DNA of 46,205 bases from an uncultured Mycoplasmatota bacterium (GCA_946486465.1 CAMLTY010000004.1:1-46205), one strand, 5' to 3'; shown: positions 35,996 through 45,689, counted from the first letter of the stretch. The notes: generated by a model from the sequence alone, not told the origin. Program-made: numbers and translations.

Positions 35996-38900
35996 ATGAC
36001 TGAAGAATTATTAAGATATGTTAATCCAAGTGATTTAGATAAAGGCTTAAACTATGATAATAGGAAAGTAAGATATGTAGGTAGTTATCAAGATTTAGGA
36101 TATACCACTCATAGATTTATTGTATCATCTGAACATACCTTAAAGTCTTATATAGTTACAATAGAAGTTGATAGTGATGATAAAGAAATATCAGATATAA
36201 CCTGTACTTGTCCTCAATTTACTTTAACAGATTCATGTAAACATGTCGCTGCAGTACTTACTAAATTTCAAGGAGAATATTTTCTATTCGATGAAAAAGA
36301 ACATAATAACATTCTTGCTTCTGTTTTACTAAATGAATTAAAGAGAACTTCTCTTGATAAAAACATTGTTAAAAAAGAAGCAAGAGTTATTCCTTATTTA
36401 AAATTTGAAAGTTACTATAATTATTATAGTTACTATGATAGTGAATCTTTTGAATTAAGATTTAAAGTGGGTACTAATAAACTTTATATGTTAGGTACTA
36501 AAGTTAATGCTTTTATAGATAGATATCGTAATGGAGGAGAAGTTAAGTTTGGTAAAGAGTTTGTATTTAGTAATAAAGAATACTATTTTAATAGTGAAAG
36601 TAAAAGACTAATAAACTTTATAGAACTTGCATACTCAAGACTTTATAGATATGATTCATACTTAGTACCTACTAAAACGAGTTTAGATGACTTATTTTCT
36701 ATAGTTGATAGTATTTATGTAGAAGGATTTAATATTAATAGAGAATTACCTGTTGTTAATCATTTGCCATTTACTTTTAAAATTATTAAAGAAGATGATA
36801 ATCATATCTTAAAAATAGACTATGATTTAACAAAGTTAAAGAAGTTAACTAATGATTATAGTTACTTAATAGATAAGAATGGTATTTATAGACTAAATGA
36901 AAAAGAAACTATACTTGCTAGTAATATTATGGAAGAAGAGGTAGATAGTTTAACTTTCTCTGATAAGAATTTTAAAGGCTTTAAAGATTATGTAATTCCT
37001 AGTATAAAAGATAAAGTAGAACTTGATGAATCAGTAGATGATTTAGTTATAGTTAAGACTCCTTCTGTAAAGTTATATTTTGATATATTAGAACTATATA
37101 TAGAATGTAAAATTATCTTTACTTATGGTGATATAGAGGTAAATTATTTAGATAAAGATAATAGTAATGTTGTTAGAGATAAAGAGTTTGAGCGAAGTGT
37201 CTTCTTAGAACTTACTAAGTATGGTTTTGATAGTGAACTTAAACTTCATGATATAGATGAAGTAGGTTATTTTTTAGAAAATGGGATAGATGAGTTAACT
37301 GATACTTATGAAGTATTTACTAGTGAGAAGTTAAAGAATACAAGTTTAATTAAGAAAGTAAAAGGTTCAACATCTTTTAGTATAGGTACTGATAATATCT
37401 TAAATTATGAATTTAAACTTGATAATGTAAGTCCTAGTGAGTTGGATGATATCTTTTTAAATCTAAAGAATAAGAAGAAGTACTATAGATTAAAAAGTGG
37501 TGATATCTTAGATTTATTAGATCCATCTATTAAAGAGTTAGAGGAGTTAAAAGAAGATTTAGACCTTGATGAAGAAAGGGGAGAAATACCTAAGTTTAGA
37601 GCCCTTTATCTTGATAGTTTAAGAAGTAAAAATAGATTTATTAAGACTAATAATTTATTTGATGAATTTGTTAAGAACTTTAAAGAATATAAAGATATAG
37701 ATGTTAACTTTACTAAGAGTGAAGATAAACTACTTAGAGGCTATCAAAAAGAGGGGGTTAAATGGCTTTATAATCTTTATAAATGTGGACTTGGAGGTAT
37801 ACTTGCTGATGAAATGGGACTTGGTAAGAGCCTACAGACTATTATTTTTATTAGAAGAGTATTAGAAGAAGATAAGAATGCTAAAATATTAATAGTATGT
37901 CCTACGGCTTTAGTCTATAACTGGGATAATGAATTTAAGAAGTTCAGTGATGATATTAAAAGAAGTATCTTTGTAGGATTAAAGAAAGATAGACATAATA
38001 AATTAAAAATCTATAATGGTAATGTTTATATTACTAGTTATGGATTATTAAGAGAAGATTTAGATATCTATAAAGAGATGAACTTTAAAGTTATGGTTAT
38101 AGATGAAGCACAAAATATTAAGAATCCTACGGCTATGTTAACTAAAGCGGTTAAGAGTATTAATTGTGAAATAAAATTAGCTTTAACAGGAACACCTATT
38201 GAAAACTCTATTATAGAGTTATGGAGTATCTTTGATTACATTATGCCAGGTTTTCTTGCTAATAAATCTAAGTTTAGTGAGAAATATAAGATAGGAGAAA
38301 ACTTTGATGATGATACTAATATGACTTTAAGTAAATTAAGAAGTCAAGTTAAACCTTTTATCTTAAGACGTAAGAAAAATGAAGTTTTAAAAGATTTACC
38401 TGATAAGATAGAGAATAATATTTATATAGATTTAAGTGATGAAGAAAAGAAGATATATGCGGCTTTAGTTAAAGAGACTAAGGAAGAGATGGAAGAGTTA
38501 TTAAGTGCAGGTTTTTCTAAGAATAAGATGCAGATACTTACATTATTAACAAGACTTAGACAAGTTTGTATTGACCCTAAGATTATCTTTGATAACTTTA
38601 ATAAAACATCTTCTAAAATAGAACACTTAACAGATGTTGTTAAGGAAGCAGTGTCTAATGGTCATAAAATACTTTTATTTACTAGTTTTAGAACGGCTTT
38701 AAACATCGTAAAAGATAATCTTATTAAAGAAGGTATTACTAGTTACGTTATAGATGGTTCTGTCAGTAGTAAGAAACGTCAAGAATTAGTAGATAAGTTT
38801 AATACAGATGATACTAATATCTTCTTAATTATGTTAAAAAGTGGTGGTACTGGTTTAAACCTTACTAGTGCTGATATCGTAATTCACTTAGACTTATGGT

Positions 38901-39139
38901 GGAATCCCCAAGCAGAGAATCAAGCGACTGATAGAGCCCATAGAATAGGACAAAAGAATACTGTTGAAGTTATTAAACTAATTACTAAGGGAACTATTGA
39001 AGAGAAGATTCTTGATTTACAAGCAAAGAAGAAGATACTTAGTGATAAGTTAATAGAAAATGATGGTGATGAGTATAAGAGTTTTCAAAACTTATCTGTT
39101 GATGATATTAGAGAGTTACTAAAATTTAATAATGAATAA
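35996..39139 (+). CDS. SWIM-SNF2 family helicase
   Basis: A 1047-residue protein. A SWIM zinc finger lies at residues 70-83 (CTCPQFTLTDSCKH), followed by a 500-residue linker region, then the SNF2 motor: DEMGLGKS near 604, VIDEAQNIKN, LALTGTPIENS, and the C-terminal lobe with GGTGLNLTSAD and DRAHRIGQ. This layout is common in Firmicutes (YwqA-like) and in some defence islands. It would remodel or translocate on DNA using ATP. AAGGTGGTG precedes the ATG. The tyrosine phosphatase gene follows by 11 bases, likely the same transcript. The SWIM finger is of the same CxCx8CxH type as the protein at 15134-16783. Confidence 0.92.
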   Translation: MTEELLRYVNPSDLDKGLNYDNRKVRYVGSYQDLGYTTHRFIVSSEHTLKSYIVTIEVDSDDKEISDITCTCPQFTLTDSCKHVAAVLTKFQGEYFLFDEKEHNNILASVLLNELKRTSLDKNIVKKEARVIPYLKFESYYNYYSYYDSESFELRFKVGTNKLYMLGTKVNAFIDRYRNGGEVKFGKEFVFSNKEYYFNSESKRLINFIELAYSRLYRYDSYLVPTKTSLDDLFSIVDSIYVEGFNINRELPVVNHLPFTFKIIKEDDNHILKIDYDLTKLKKLTNDYSYLIDKNGIYRLNEKETILASNIMEEEVDSLTFSDKNFKGFKDYVIPSIKDKVELDESVDDLVIVKTPSVKLYFDILELYIECKIIFTYGDIEVNYLDKDNSNVVRDKEFERSVFLELTKYGFDSELKLHDIDEVGYFLENGIDELTDTYEVFTSEKLKNTSLIKKVKGSTSFSIGTDNILNYEFKLDNVSPSELDDIFLNLKNKKKYYRLKSGDILDLLDPSIKELEELKEDLDLDEERGEIPKFRALYLDSLRSKNRFIKTNNLFDEFVKNFKEYKDIDVNFTKSEDKLLRGYQKEGVKWLYNLYKCGLGGILADEMGLGKSLQTIIFIRRVLEEDKNAKILIVCPTALVYNWDNEFKKFSDDIKRSIFVGLKKDRHNKLKIYNGNVYITSYGLLREDLDIYKEMNFKVMVIDEAQNIKNPTAMLTKAVKSINCEIKLALTGTPIENSIIELWSIFDYIMPGFLANKSKFSEKYKIGENFDDDTNMTLSKLRSQVKPFILRRKKNEVLKDLPDKIENNIYIDLSDEEKKIYAALVKETKEEMEELLSAGFSKNKMQILTLLTRLRQVCIDPKIIFDNFNKTSSKIEHLTDVVKEAVSNGHKILLFTSFRTALNIVKDNLIKEGITSYVIDGSVSSKKRQELVDKFNTDDTNIFLIMLKSGGTGLNLTSADIVIHLDLWWNPQAENQATDRAHRIGQKNTVEVIKLITKGTIEEKILDLQAKKKILSDKLIENDGDEYKSFQNLSVDDIRELLKFNNE

Positions 39140-39150
39140 AGAGGTGTAGC

Positions 39151-39606
39151 ATGATAAGAGTTTGTTTTGTGTGTTTAGGTAATATTTGTAGAAGTCCAAT
39201 GGCTGAGTTTATATTTAAAGATTTGGTAAAAAAAGAAGGATTAGAGAATGAGTTTTTAGTTGAGTCTCGTGGTACTTGTGATGATGAAATTGGTAATGAT
39301 ATTCATCCTGGTACTAAAAGTATCCTAGATAAACATAATATTCCTTATACTAGGCATTATGCTACTAGATTATTAAAAAGTGATTATGAAAAGTTTGATT
39401 ACTTCATTGGCATGGATGATTATAATGTTCTATCTATGAAAAAGTTATTTGGTACTGATAAGAAAGTGTATAAACTATTAGACTTTACTAAGAATAGTAA
39501 AGAGATAGATGACCCTTGGTATACTCATAACTTTACTATTACTTATGAAGAGGTAGATAAAGGGTGTAGAGCTTTATTTGATTATATAAAGTGTAAAGAT
39601 AAGTAA
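39151..39606 (+). CDS. Low-molecular-weight protein tyrosine phosphatase
   Basis: A 151-residue cytoplasmic phosphatase. The P-loop CLGNICRS at 8-15 holds the nucleophile Cys and the phosphate-binding Arg, and DDPWY near 118 holds the general acid Asp. Length is normal. In bacteria these remove phosphate from Tyr (or Arg, in the YwlE type, where the P-loop has Thr; here it is Ile). It follows the SNF2 gene by 11 bases and is followed by a terminator. Confidence 0.92.
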   Translation: MIRVCFVCLGNICRSPMAEFIFKDLVKKEGLENEFLVESRGTCDDEIGNDIHPGTKSILDKHNIPYTRHYATRLLKSDYEKFDYFIGMDDYNVLSMKKLFGTDKKVYKLLDFTKNSKEIDDPWYTHNFTITYEEVDKGCRALFDYIKCKDK

Positions 39607-39620
39607 ACTTTACACTTTTT
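39589..39620 (+). terminator. Terminator of the SNF2-phosphatase operon
   Basis: A perfect 10-bp stem AAGTGTAAAG / CTTTACACTT with a 9-base loop and a T-run. The left arm is in the last codons of the phosphatase. Confidence 0.75.
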
Positions 39621-39660
39621 CTTTCTTGTTTATGTTAAACTTAAACTAGAGGTGATTAAG

Positions 39661-40686
39661 ATGCGTGCTGTTGCATTAAAAGGTAAAAGAGAATTTGAAT
39701 TAAAAGAGATAGAAGAACCAGTTATTGATAATGAGAAAGTTGTTATTAAAATATTAAAAGCTGGTATATGTGGCTCTGATTTACATTATTTTGAGATGGG
39801 GGAACCTGTAGGATTAGTAATGGGGCATGAGTTTTGTGGAGAAGTAATTAATCCAGGTAACAGAACTGATTTAAAAGTAGGTGATAGAGTTACGGCTTTA
39901 CCTATTTCTCCATGTGGTAATTGTCCTGCTTGTTTAAGTGGTAATCCCCAGTACTGTAAAAGTACTTGGACCCATGCTGTAGGACTTTCTTTAGATAATC
40001 CTGGAGCTTTGACAGAAAAGATTAAAGTAAGAAGTGATATGGTTTTAAAAGTACCAGATAATGTTAGTGATGAAGAAGCATCTATGGCTGAACCTACTGC
40101 TGTTGCTCTACATGGAATTCATCTTGCCGATGTTAAAGTAGGCTCTAAAGTCTTAGTAATTGGTGGAGGAATTATTGGACTTTTAAGTGCCATGTTTGCT
40201 AAAAAAGAAGGAGCTAGTTTTGTTGCAGTCAGTGAAACTAATCTCAAAAGAGGAGAGAAAGCAGTAAGCCTTGGTGTTGCTGATAAATATTACAATGCAA
40301 CTGATGAAAATATGCTTAATGAAGTAATCACTGATACTAATGGAGGCTTTGATATAGTAATAGAGTGTTGTGGTAATGCTAGTGCAGTTACATCATCACT
40401 TGTTACAGTTAGACCAGGTGGAGTAGTTGTATTAGTAGGTGTAGCAACTGGACCTATTAGTATTCCAACTGTTGTTGCTGTTATGAATGAATTAACTGTA
40501 AAAGGTGCTATTGCCTATACTAAAGAAGAATTTGCAACTTGTCTTGATTTAATTAGCAATAAACAAATAGAAGTTATGAAGTTTGTTGATGATATTGTAA
40601 GTTATGATGAAGTACAAAATGCTTATCTTAGATTAACTAGTGGTAATGATGGAGCAGTTAAGATATTAGTTAGCCCTAATAAATAA
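39661..40686 (+). CDS. Zinc-dependent medium-chain alcohol/polyol dehydrogenase
   Basis: A 341-residue NAD(P)-dependent dehydrogenase. Catalytic zinc ligands are in GICGSDLHYFE and GHEFCGE; the four structural zinc Cys are in CGNCPACLSGNPQYC; the Rossmann loop is GGGIIGLLSAMFAKKEGA. It resembles sorbitol, threonine or butanediol dehydrogenases; the substrate cannot be read off. I take the ATG at 39661, 6 bases after AGAGGTG, over a GTG inside that ribosome site. A hairpin that also contains an IS end follows it. Confidence 0.9.
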   Translation: MRAVALKGKREFELKEIEEPVIDNEKVVIKILKAGICGSDLHYFEMGEPVGLVMGHEFCGEVINPGNRTDLKVGDRVTALPISPCGNCPACLSGNPQYCKSTWTHAVGLSLDNPGALTEKIKVRSDMVLKVPDNVSDEEASMAEPTAVALHGIHLADVKVGSKVLVIGGGIIGLLSAMFAKKEGASFVAVSETNLKRGEKAVSLGVADKYYNATDENMLNEVITDTNGGFDIVIECCGNASAVTSSLVTVRPGGVVVLVGVATGPISIPTVVAVMNELTVKGAIAYTKEEFATCLDLISNKQIEVMKFVDDIVSYDEVQNAYLRLTSGNDGAVKILVSPNK

Positions 40687-40704
40687 GTTTTTACAAATAT
40701 ATTT

Positions 40705-40717
40705 GTAACTATTCACA
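40705..40717 (+). repeat. IS66 left terminal inverted repeat
   Basis: GTAACTATTCACA, perfect inverted match to 42221-42233. Confidence 0.8.
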
Positions 40718-40744
40718 TCCCTAAAGTGAAATAGTTACTTTTTT
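40705..40744 (+). terminator. Terminator hairpin that includes the IS66 left end
   Basis: GTAACTATTCAC (40705-40716) pairs with GTGAAATAGTTAC (40726-40738), with one bulged base, followed by six Ts. The left arm is also the terminal repeat of the inserted element, so the dehydrogenase gene may now end on DNA brought by the element. Confidence 0.65.
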
Positions 40745-40814
40745 ACACAATTATTCTGATAAAATCCCATAATTATATGATAAGATAATAGTGAAAATAA
40801 AAGGAGTTTTAAAG

Positions 40815-42185
40815 ATGGGAAATACATTAGGTAAATTACAAACTAGAGTTAATGAATTAGAAACGAAGTTAGTAGAATTACAAGATAAAAACTCTGAATT
40901 AATAGAAGAGAAAAAATCACTAACATCTAAACTAAAATATTTAGAAGAAAGTTTTGATAAAAAGTTAGAAACCGCTTTGACTAAAGCAGTTAAAGAAGTA
41001 TCTGAAAAATATGAGAAAATAATAAAAGAAAAAGATCAAAGAATTTTTGAACTAGAACAAAGACTTAACATTAACTCAAACAATTCAAGTTTACCTAGCA
41101 GTAAAGACTATATATAAAACTAAAATATGTAATTCAAGAAAAGAAACTGATAAAAGTAAAGGAGGACAGATTGGTCATAAAAAACATAAATTAGAAAAAT
41201 TTAATGATGACGAAATAACAGAAGAAGTAAATCATACTATGGATAAATGCCCTAATTGTAATAGTAAAAATATTAAAGTAATAAATGTTAAAGTAAGAGA
41301 TGAATTAGATTTTAAAATTACTATAATAAAAAGAAGACACTACTTTAAGAAGGGTACCTTGTTAAACTGCAAAAGAAAGCATCTTCTATGCTTAAAGATT
41401 TTACTTTTGATGTAAAACAAAAGATATTAGAGTCTAAATTAAATTACTGGGATGATACCGTTGCAAAAATAGGAGAAAAAGATAAAGGATGTATTAGAGG
41501 TTATACTAATGGAAAAGAAGTTTTGTATAAAGCTCATCTTGCAAAAAATACTAAAGGTATGGATGAAGATGGTATATTACAGAACTTGCCTAGTGATTGT
41601 ACTGTTATGCATGATCATTTATTACATAACTATTGTGAAGATTATAGTTATAAAAACATAGAATGTAATGCATATATAACAAGGAAATTACAAAGCATAG
41701 TAGAAAATACTAAACATGATTGGGCAGACAAAATGAAAGAGTTATTGGAAAGTACTTTAACAAAAAGAAAAGAATATAGTGAAAAGAAAATTAAAGACTT
41801 TGATAGTAAGTATGACTCTATTATTAAAGATGCTTTTAAAGAATATATAGAGTTCAATCATAAATATGAATTTACTAAAGAAGAGAATCTATTAGAGTTT
41901 ATGAGAGACTTCAAAGGACCAATAACTGAGTGGGTTAGAGATTTCTCTTTACCATATTCAAATAATCTATGTGAGAGATTACTTAGAATGTTGAAGACCA
42001 AGATGAAGATAAGTTATCAATTTCAAAATCTAGAATCTGCTAAGTGTTTTGCCAATATTATAACTTACACGGAAACTTGTGGTAACTATGGTGTTAATAA
42101 ATATGAAGCGATAAAGAGATTATTTGATAATAACCCATATACTGTTACTGAACTTAGAAATTTAAAAACAGCCAACAATCAATAA
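40815..42185 (+). pseudogene. IS66-family transposase, frameshifted and internally deleted
   Basis: Part 1 (40815-41117) is the N-terminal coiled coil ending in NSNNSSLPSSKDYI. A two-base loss in a TA repeat near 41109-41116 shifts the frame. Part 2 (to about 41345) continues with SKGGQIGHKKH and a zinc ribbon, CPNC, that has only the first pair clear. About 60 or more residues are then missing and the frame returns at 41388. Part 3 (265 residues) holds the DDE core: Asp in YWDDTVA, MHDH, and Glu in NLCERLLRMLKTKMK. With the zinc ribbon split from the catalytic part it should be inactive. I take the ATG at 40815 because AAAGGAG lies 8 bases upstream. Confidence 0.8.
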
Positions 42186-42220
42186 ATTGGCTGATTTTTC
42201 CAGTTATTTATTTTCTAGAC

Positions 42221-42233
42221 TGTGAATAGTTAC
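42221..42233 (+). repeat. IS66 right terminal inverted repeat
   Basis: TGTGAATAGTTAC, the reverse complement of 40705-40717, 36 bases after the transposase stop. Confidence 0.8.
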
Positions 42234-42296
42234 CTTTTATTTAACATATTAAGATTTTTTAAGATTTTTTAACTTCCTTTTTTAAATTAATTAAGT

Positions 42297-42302
42297 TATA
42301 AT
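42297..42302 (+). promoter_or_regulatory. -10 box upstream of deoD
   Basis: A perfect TATAAT. TTCCTT sits at -35 distance, so recognition would be weak. A terminator hairpin begins 23 bases downstream. Confidence 0.5.
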
Positions 42303-42324
42303 TTTAATAGGAAGTGTTAATAAT

Positions 42325-42362
42325 AAGATTATAAAAAGTTAACATTTTTATAATCTTTTTTT
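42325..42362 (+). terminator. Terminator hairpin in the deoD leader
   Basis: A perfect 13-bp stem (42325-42337 with 42345-42357) and a 7-base loop followed by Ts, ending directly at the AAGGAGG ribosome site of deoD. It lies between a -10 box and the gene, so it could be an attenuator or simply end stray upstream transcription. Confidence 0.7.
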
Positions 42363-42374
42363 AAGGAGGTTATT

Positions 42375-43088
42375 ATGACAGTTCATATTGAAAGTAAAAA
42401 AGAAGATATTGCCGAGGTAGTACTTATGCCAGGAGACCCATTACGAGCTAAGTATATCGCTGAAAATTTCTTAACTGATTATAAAATAGTCAATAAAGTT
42501 AGAAACATGTTTGGCTATACTGGCTATTATAAAGGTAAAAGAGTAACAGTATTTGCCTCAGGTATGGGTATTCCTAGTATTGGAATATATTCTTATGAAT
42601 TATATAAATTCTATGATGTAAAGAAAATAATTAGAATTGGTACAAGTGGTTCATTCAATAAAGATATTAAAGTGCTAGATGTAGTATTATCAGAGGGAGC
42701 TTACTGTAAAACATATTTTCCAAAACTATTAGATGGTAAAGAAGTTGATTTTATTACATCAAGTGAAGAATTAAATGAAAATATTAAAACAGCCGCTAAA
42801 CTTGCGAATATTCCTTTAAAAATTGGTAAGACTATTACTAGTGATGTGTTTGATTTATATAGTAGTTCTCTTGATGAATTTAAATCCAATTTTCCAGATG
42901 AAGATTTCTTATCAGTAGAAATGGAAGCTTTTGGACTATTTTATATGGCTAACAGACTAGGCAAAGAAGCTTCTTGCCTAATGACTGTGGTTGATTCTTT
43001 CTATGATAAGAAGAGTCTAACTAGTGAAGAAAGAGAACAGTCACTAAATCAAATGATTATCCTAGCTTTAGAAGCTGCGATTATATAG
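42375..43088 (+). CDS. deoD: Purine nucleoside phosphorylase, DeoD type
   Basis: A 237-residue enzyme that splits purine (deoxy)nucleosides with phosphate. Family marks are the phosphate loop MPGDPLRAKYIAENFL near 19, MGIPSIGIYSYELYKFY, RIGTSGS near 94, and SVEMEAFGLFYMAN near 178 with the ribose-binding Glu. Length and order are normal. The ribosome site AAGGAGG is strong and lies directly after a terminator hairpin. M16 peptidase genes follow by 15 bases. Confidence 0.95.
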   Translation: MTVHIESKKEDIAEVVLMPGDPLRAKYIAENFLTDYKIVNKVRNMFGYTGYYKGKRVTVFASGMGIPSIGIYSYELYKFYDVKKIIRIGTSGSFNKDIKVLDVVLSEGAYCKTYFPKLLDGKEVDFITSSEELNENIKTAAKLANIPLKIGKTITSDVFDLYSSSLDEFKSNFPDEDFLSVEMEAFGLFYMANRLGKEASCLMTVVDSFYDKKSLTSEEREQSLNQMIILALEAAII

Positions 43089-43103
43089 AAAGGAAGGTGC
43101 AGT

Positions 43104-44375
43104 ATGGATTATGTAAAGAAAGATTTAGGAGCTTATAATCTTCATATAATAAAAACAAACCTTTATAAGACTATTACTGTTAAGATATTCTTTAGAGAAG
43201 AAGCCTTAAAAGAAAATATTACGAAACGTAATTTCTTAAGTCGGATGATGATGTTAGGAAGTAATGACTATAAAACTAAAGTAGAACTTACTAAAGCTGA
43301 ACAAGACTTATATGCTGTTAATATATCAAGTACTAACAGAAGAATAGGTAACTATTTAGATACTGGAATTAGTCTTAAAGTATTACATGATAAATATACA
43401 GAAGAAGGTAACTTTGAGAAAAGTTTAGATTTGTTAGATTCTATTATCTTTAATCCTAAAGTTACTAATAATGCCTTTGATGAGGTAGACTTTAATACCG
43501 TTTATGAAGAATATAAAGCAGACCTTAGTAGTTTAGTAGAAAATAAAATGACTTACGCTTTAATTAAAGGTTTAGAAGCTACAGATAATAAAAGTGTTAT
43601 AAGTTATCGAGGTATTGGTTATTTAGAAGACTTAGAGAAAATTACTAAAGAAAACTTATATGATTACTATAAGAATGTTATTAGTCATAACTTTGTTGAT
43701 ATCTTTGTTTTAGGAGATGTAGATGAAGAGAAAATTACCAATATTATAAGAGAAAAATTTAAGATAAATACTTTTAAAAAGAAACCTATAAAAGCTTTAG
43801 TAGAGCCCTTAAAAGTATCTAGAGTTAAAACTATTAAAGAAAAAGTAGAAGCAGAACAAGATAACTTAATAATAACTTTATCTCTTAATAACTTAACAGA
43901 TTATGAAAGAAATTATCCTCTTTCTTTATATAATGCTATACTTGGTGGAGGTTCAGAATCTTTATTATTTAGTGAAGTTAGAGAAAAGAATTCTCTTGCC
44001 TATTATGTTAGTAGTACTCCTAATAAATTAGATAATTTAATTATTATTAGAGGTGGTATTACTAAAGATAAAAGTATGGATGCAGTTAATATAATAAAAA
44101 AGATATTAAAAGATTTAGAAACAGGTAAAATAGATGATGATAGAGTAGAGAAAGCGAAAGAATACTATACTAGTGCCATTGATGATATTATTGAAAGCCC
44201 TTTTCAAATAATAGAGAGTTATTATATGATAGAACTACTTGGAGTAGATGATATTGAGACTAAACGTAAGAAGATGTTAAAGGTAACAAAAGAAGAAATC
44301 ATCGCTCTTGCTAAGAAAGTTAAAATTAATACAATTTATATTCTAGAAGGAAGTGATGATAATGGAGAAAATTGA
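43104..44375 (+). CDS. M16 (insulinase-like) peptidase homolog, non-catalytic partner (YmfF-like)
   Basis: A 423-residue M16-fold protein with no HxxEH zinc motif: where it should lie the sequence reads NFLSRMMMLGSND. The C-terminal half has the R/Y pair region SLLFSEVREKNSLAYYVSS that positions substrate in M16 enzymes. M16 proteins often work as pairs of one catalytic and one non-catalytic subunit, as with YmfF and YmfH of Bacillus. The next gene is the catalytic partner and starts 14 bases before this stop (TGA at 44373-44375), so they are coupled. Confidence 0.85.
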   Translation: MDYVKKDLGAYNLHIIKTNLYKTITVKIFFREEALKENITKRNFLSRMMMLGSNDYKTKVELTKAEQDLYAVNISSTNRRIGNYLDTGISLKVLHDKYTEEGNFEKSLDLLDSIIFNPKVTNNAFDEVDFNTVYEEYKADLSSLVENKMTYALIKGLEATDNKSVISYRGIGYLEDLEKITKENLYDYYKNVISHNFVDIFVLGDVDEEKITNIIREKFKINTFKKKPIKALVEPLKVSRVKTIKEKVEAEQDNLIITLSLNNLTDYERNYPLSLYNAILGGGSESLLFSEVREKNSLAYYVSSTPNKLDNLIIIRGGITKDKSMDAVNIIKKILKDLETGKIDDDRVEKAKEYYTSAIDDIIESPFQIIESYYMIELLGVDDIETKRKKMLKVTKEEIIALAKKVKINTIYILEGSDDNGEN

Positions 44376-45666
44376 GATAAAGAATGTAGATAAATTTATT
44401 TATAGAGAAGTCTTAGATAATGGTTTAGAGATTATTATTATTCCTAATGATAAGATTAGTAAGAAGAAAAATTATTACTTTAGTTATGTTACTTACTATG
44501 GAGCCGCTATTAATGAATTTGTTCCTGTTGGGAAAAATAAAATGACTTCTTTTCCTAGTGGTATCGCTCATTTCTTAGAACATAAGATGTTTGAAAGTAA
44601 AGATGGAATAAAGCCTTCTGATTTTTATGCTAAGACAGGTAGTTATGTTAATGCTTTTACTAGTTATAAAAATACTTGTTATGTTGTAACTGGTAATAAG
44701 AAGATGAAAGAAAACTTAGAGTATTTATTAACATTTGTTAATAGTCCTTATTTTACAGATGAAAATGTAGAGAAAGAACAAGGAATAATATGTGAAGAAG
44801 CAGCGATGAATGATGATAGTCCTGATTATTTAGCATATAAAACTATTAATAAAAATATTTATAAAGTATCTCCTTATAATACACCAATACTTGGAACTAT
44901 AGAAAGTATAAAAGAAATCACTAAAGATGACTTATATAACTGTTATAATACTTTCTATCGTCCTAGTAATATGTTCTTAGTAGTAGGCGGGGCAGTTGAC
45001 CCAGATGAAGTTGTTAAAATTGCTACTAATACCCTAGCAAGATTTAATTTAGAGAAAAGTGATAATATTAAAATAAAAAATTATAAAGAACCAGTTAAAG
45101 TAGTTAAAGACTATGAAGAGATAAAAAAAGATGTAAAAGTAGAAAAACTTGCTATTGGTTTTAAAATGGATAAATCAAAGTTTCCTATTAAAAATAAAGT
45201 TACCTTAGACTTATATCTTAATATGTTAATTTCTCTTTGCTTTGGTGCTAGTTCAGAGTTTAGAGAAATGATAAGAAAAAGACATCTAGTTAGTAGAAGT
45301 GGTTACTATTTTCAAGATATAGGTAATATCGTTACTTTTATGGTAGAAGCAGATGTTTTGAATTATCCTGTATATTTAAAAGAATTAGAGAATTATCTTA
45401 ATAATTTAGATGTATTAGAAGAAGATTTAGAGAGAATTAAAAAAGTTTGGATATCTAGTGAAGTAATTAAAAGTGATTATGCCGATAGTATTGTAGATAC
45501 TGTAGTAGATGATATGATTAATTATCATAAAGTTATTACTAACTATGTAGAACTTATTAAGAATATGAATATTACAACAATGAAAGAAGTAATTAACAGC
45601 TTAGATTTTACTAATAGAGCGATTGTTAGAGTAATAAGTGAAAATAATCCTTTACAAAATGATTAG
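44362..45666 (+). CDS. M16 (insulinase-like) zinc peptidase, catalytic partner (YmfH-like)
   Basis: A 434-residue M16 peptidase. The inverted zinc motif HFLEH (in GIAHFLEHKMFESKDG) is present, and EEAAMNDDSP further on holds the third ligand Glu. I choose the ATG at 44362 because GAAGGAAG lies 8 bases upstream; two earlier possible starts lie too near the ribosome site. It overlaps the previous gene by 14 bases. The rplS promoter lies inside its last codons. The natural substrate is unknown; relatives have been tied to peptide or EF-P processing. Confidence 0.88.
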   Translation: MEKIEIKNVDKFIYREVLDNGLEIIIIPNDKISKKKNYYFSYVTYYGAAINEFVPVGKNKMTSFPSGIAHFLEHKMFESKDGIKPSDFYAKTGSYVNAFTSYKNTCYVVTGNKKMKENLEYLLTFVNSPYFTDENVEKEQGIICEEAAMNDDSPDYLAYKTINKNIYKVSPYNTPILGTIESIKEITKDDLYNCYNTFYRPSNMFLVVGGAVDPDEVVKIATNTLARFNLEKSDNIKIKNYKEPVKVVKDYEEIKKDVKVEKLAIGFKMDKSKFPIKNKVTLDLYLNMLISLCFGASSEFREMIRKRHLVSRSGYYFQDIGNIVTFMVEADVLNYPVYLKELENYLNNLDVLEEDLERIKKVWISSEVIKSDYADSIVDTVVDDMINYHKVITNYVELIKNMNITTMKEVINSLDFTNRAIVRVISENNPLQND

Positions 45667-45680
45667 GCCTATGATATAAT
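45651..45680 (+). promoter_or_regulatory. Promoter of rplS
   Basis: TTTACA (45651-45656), an 18-base spacer and TATAAT (45675-45680) with TG one base upstream, the strongest promoter in the window. It overlaps the stop codon of the M16 peptidase. Confidence 0.8.
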
Positions 45681-45689
45681 TAAAGACGT

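Larger units (their letters stand above)
40705..42233 (+). mobile_element. Decayed IS66-family insertion sequence (about 1.5 kb)
   Basis: It is bounded by 13-bp perfect terminal inverted repeats, 40705-40717 and 42221-42233, which begin with GTAA as IS66 elements do. Inside is a broken IS66-type transposase. The 8 bases on each side (ATATATTT and CTTTTATT) do not match, so no target duplication is left. A promoter-like TGATAAGAT lies at 40778-40786 and AAAGGAG at 40800-40806. The element separates the dehydrogenase gene from deoD. Confidence 0.8.

Noticed and set aside
42251..42270. Direct repeat AAGATTTTTT twice as a binding site
   Set aside because: It is low-complexity AT DNA, expected by chance in this composition.
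42325..42362. A purine riboswitch before deoD
   Set aside because: The leader is too short and shows only a single hairpin; the three-way junction and conserved loops of purine riboswitches are absent.
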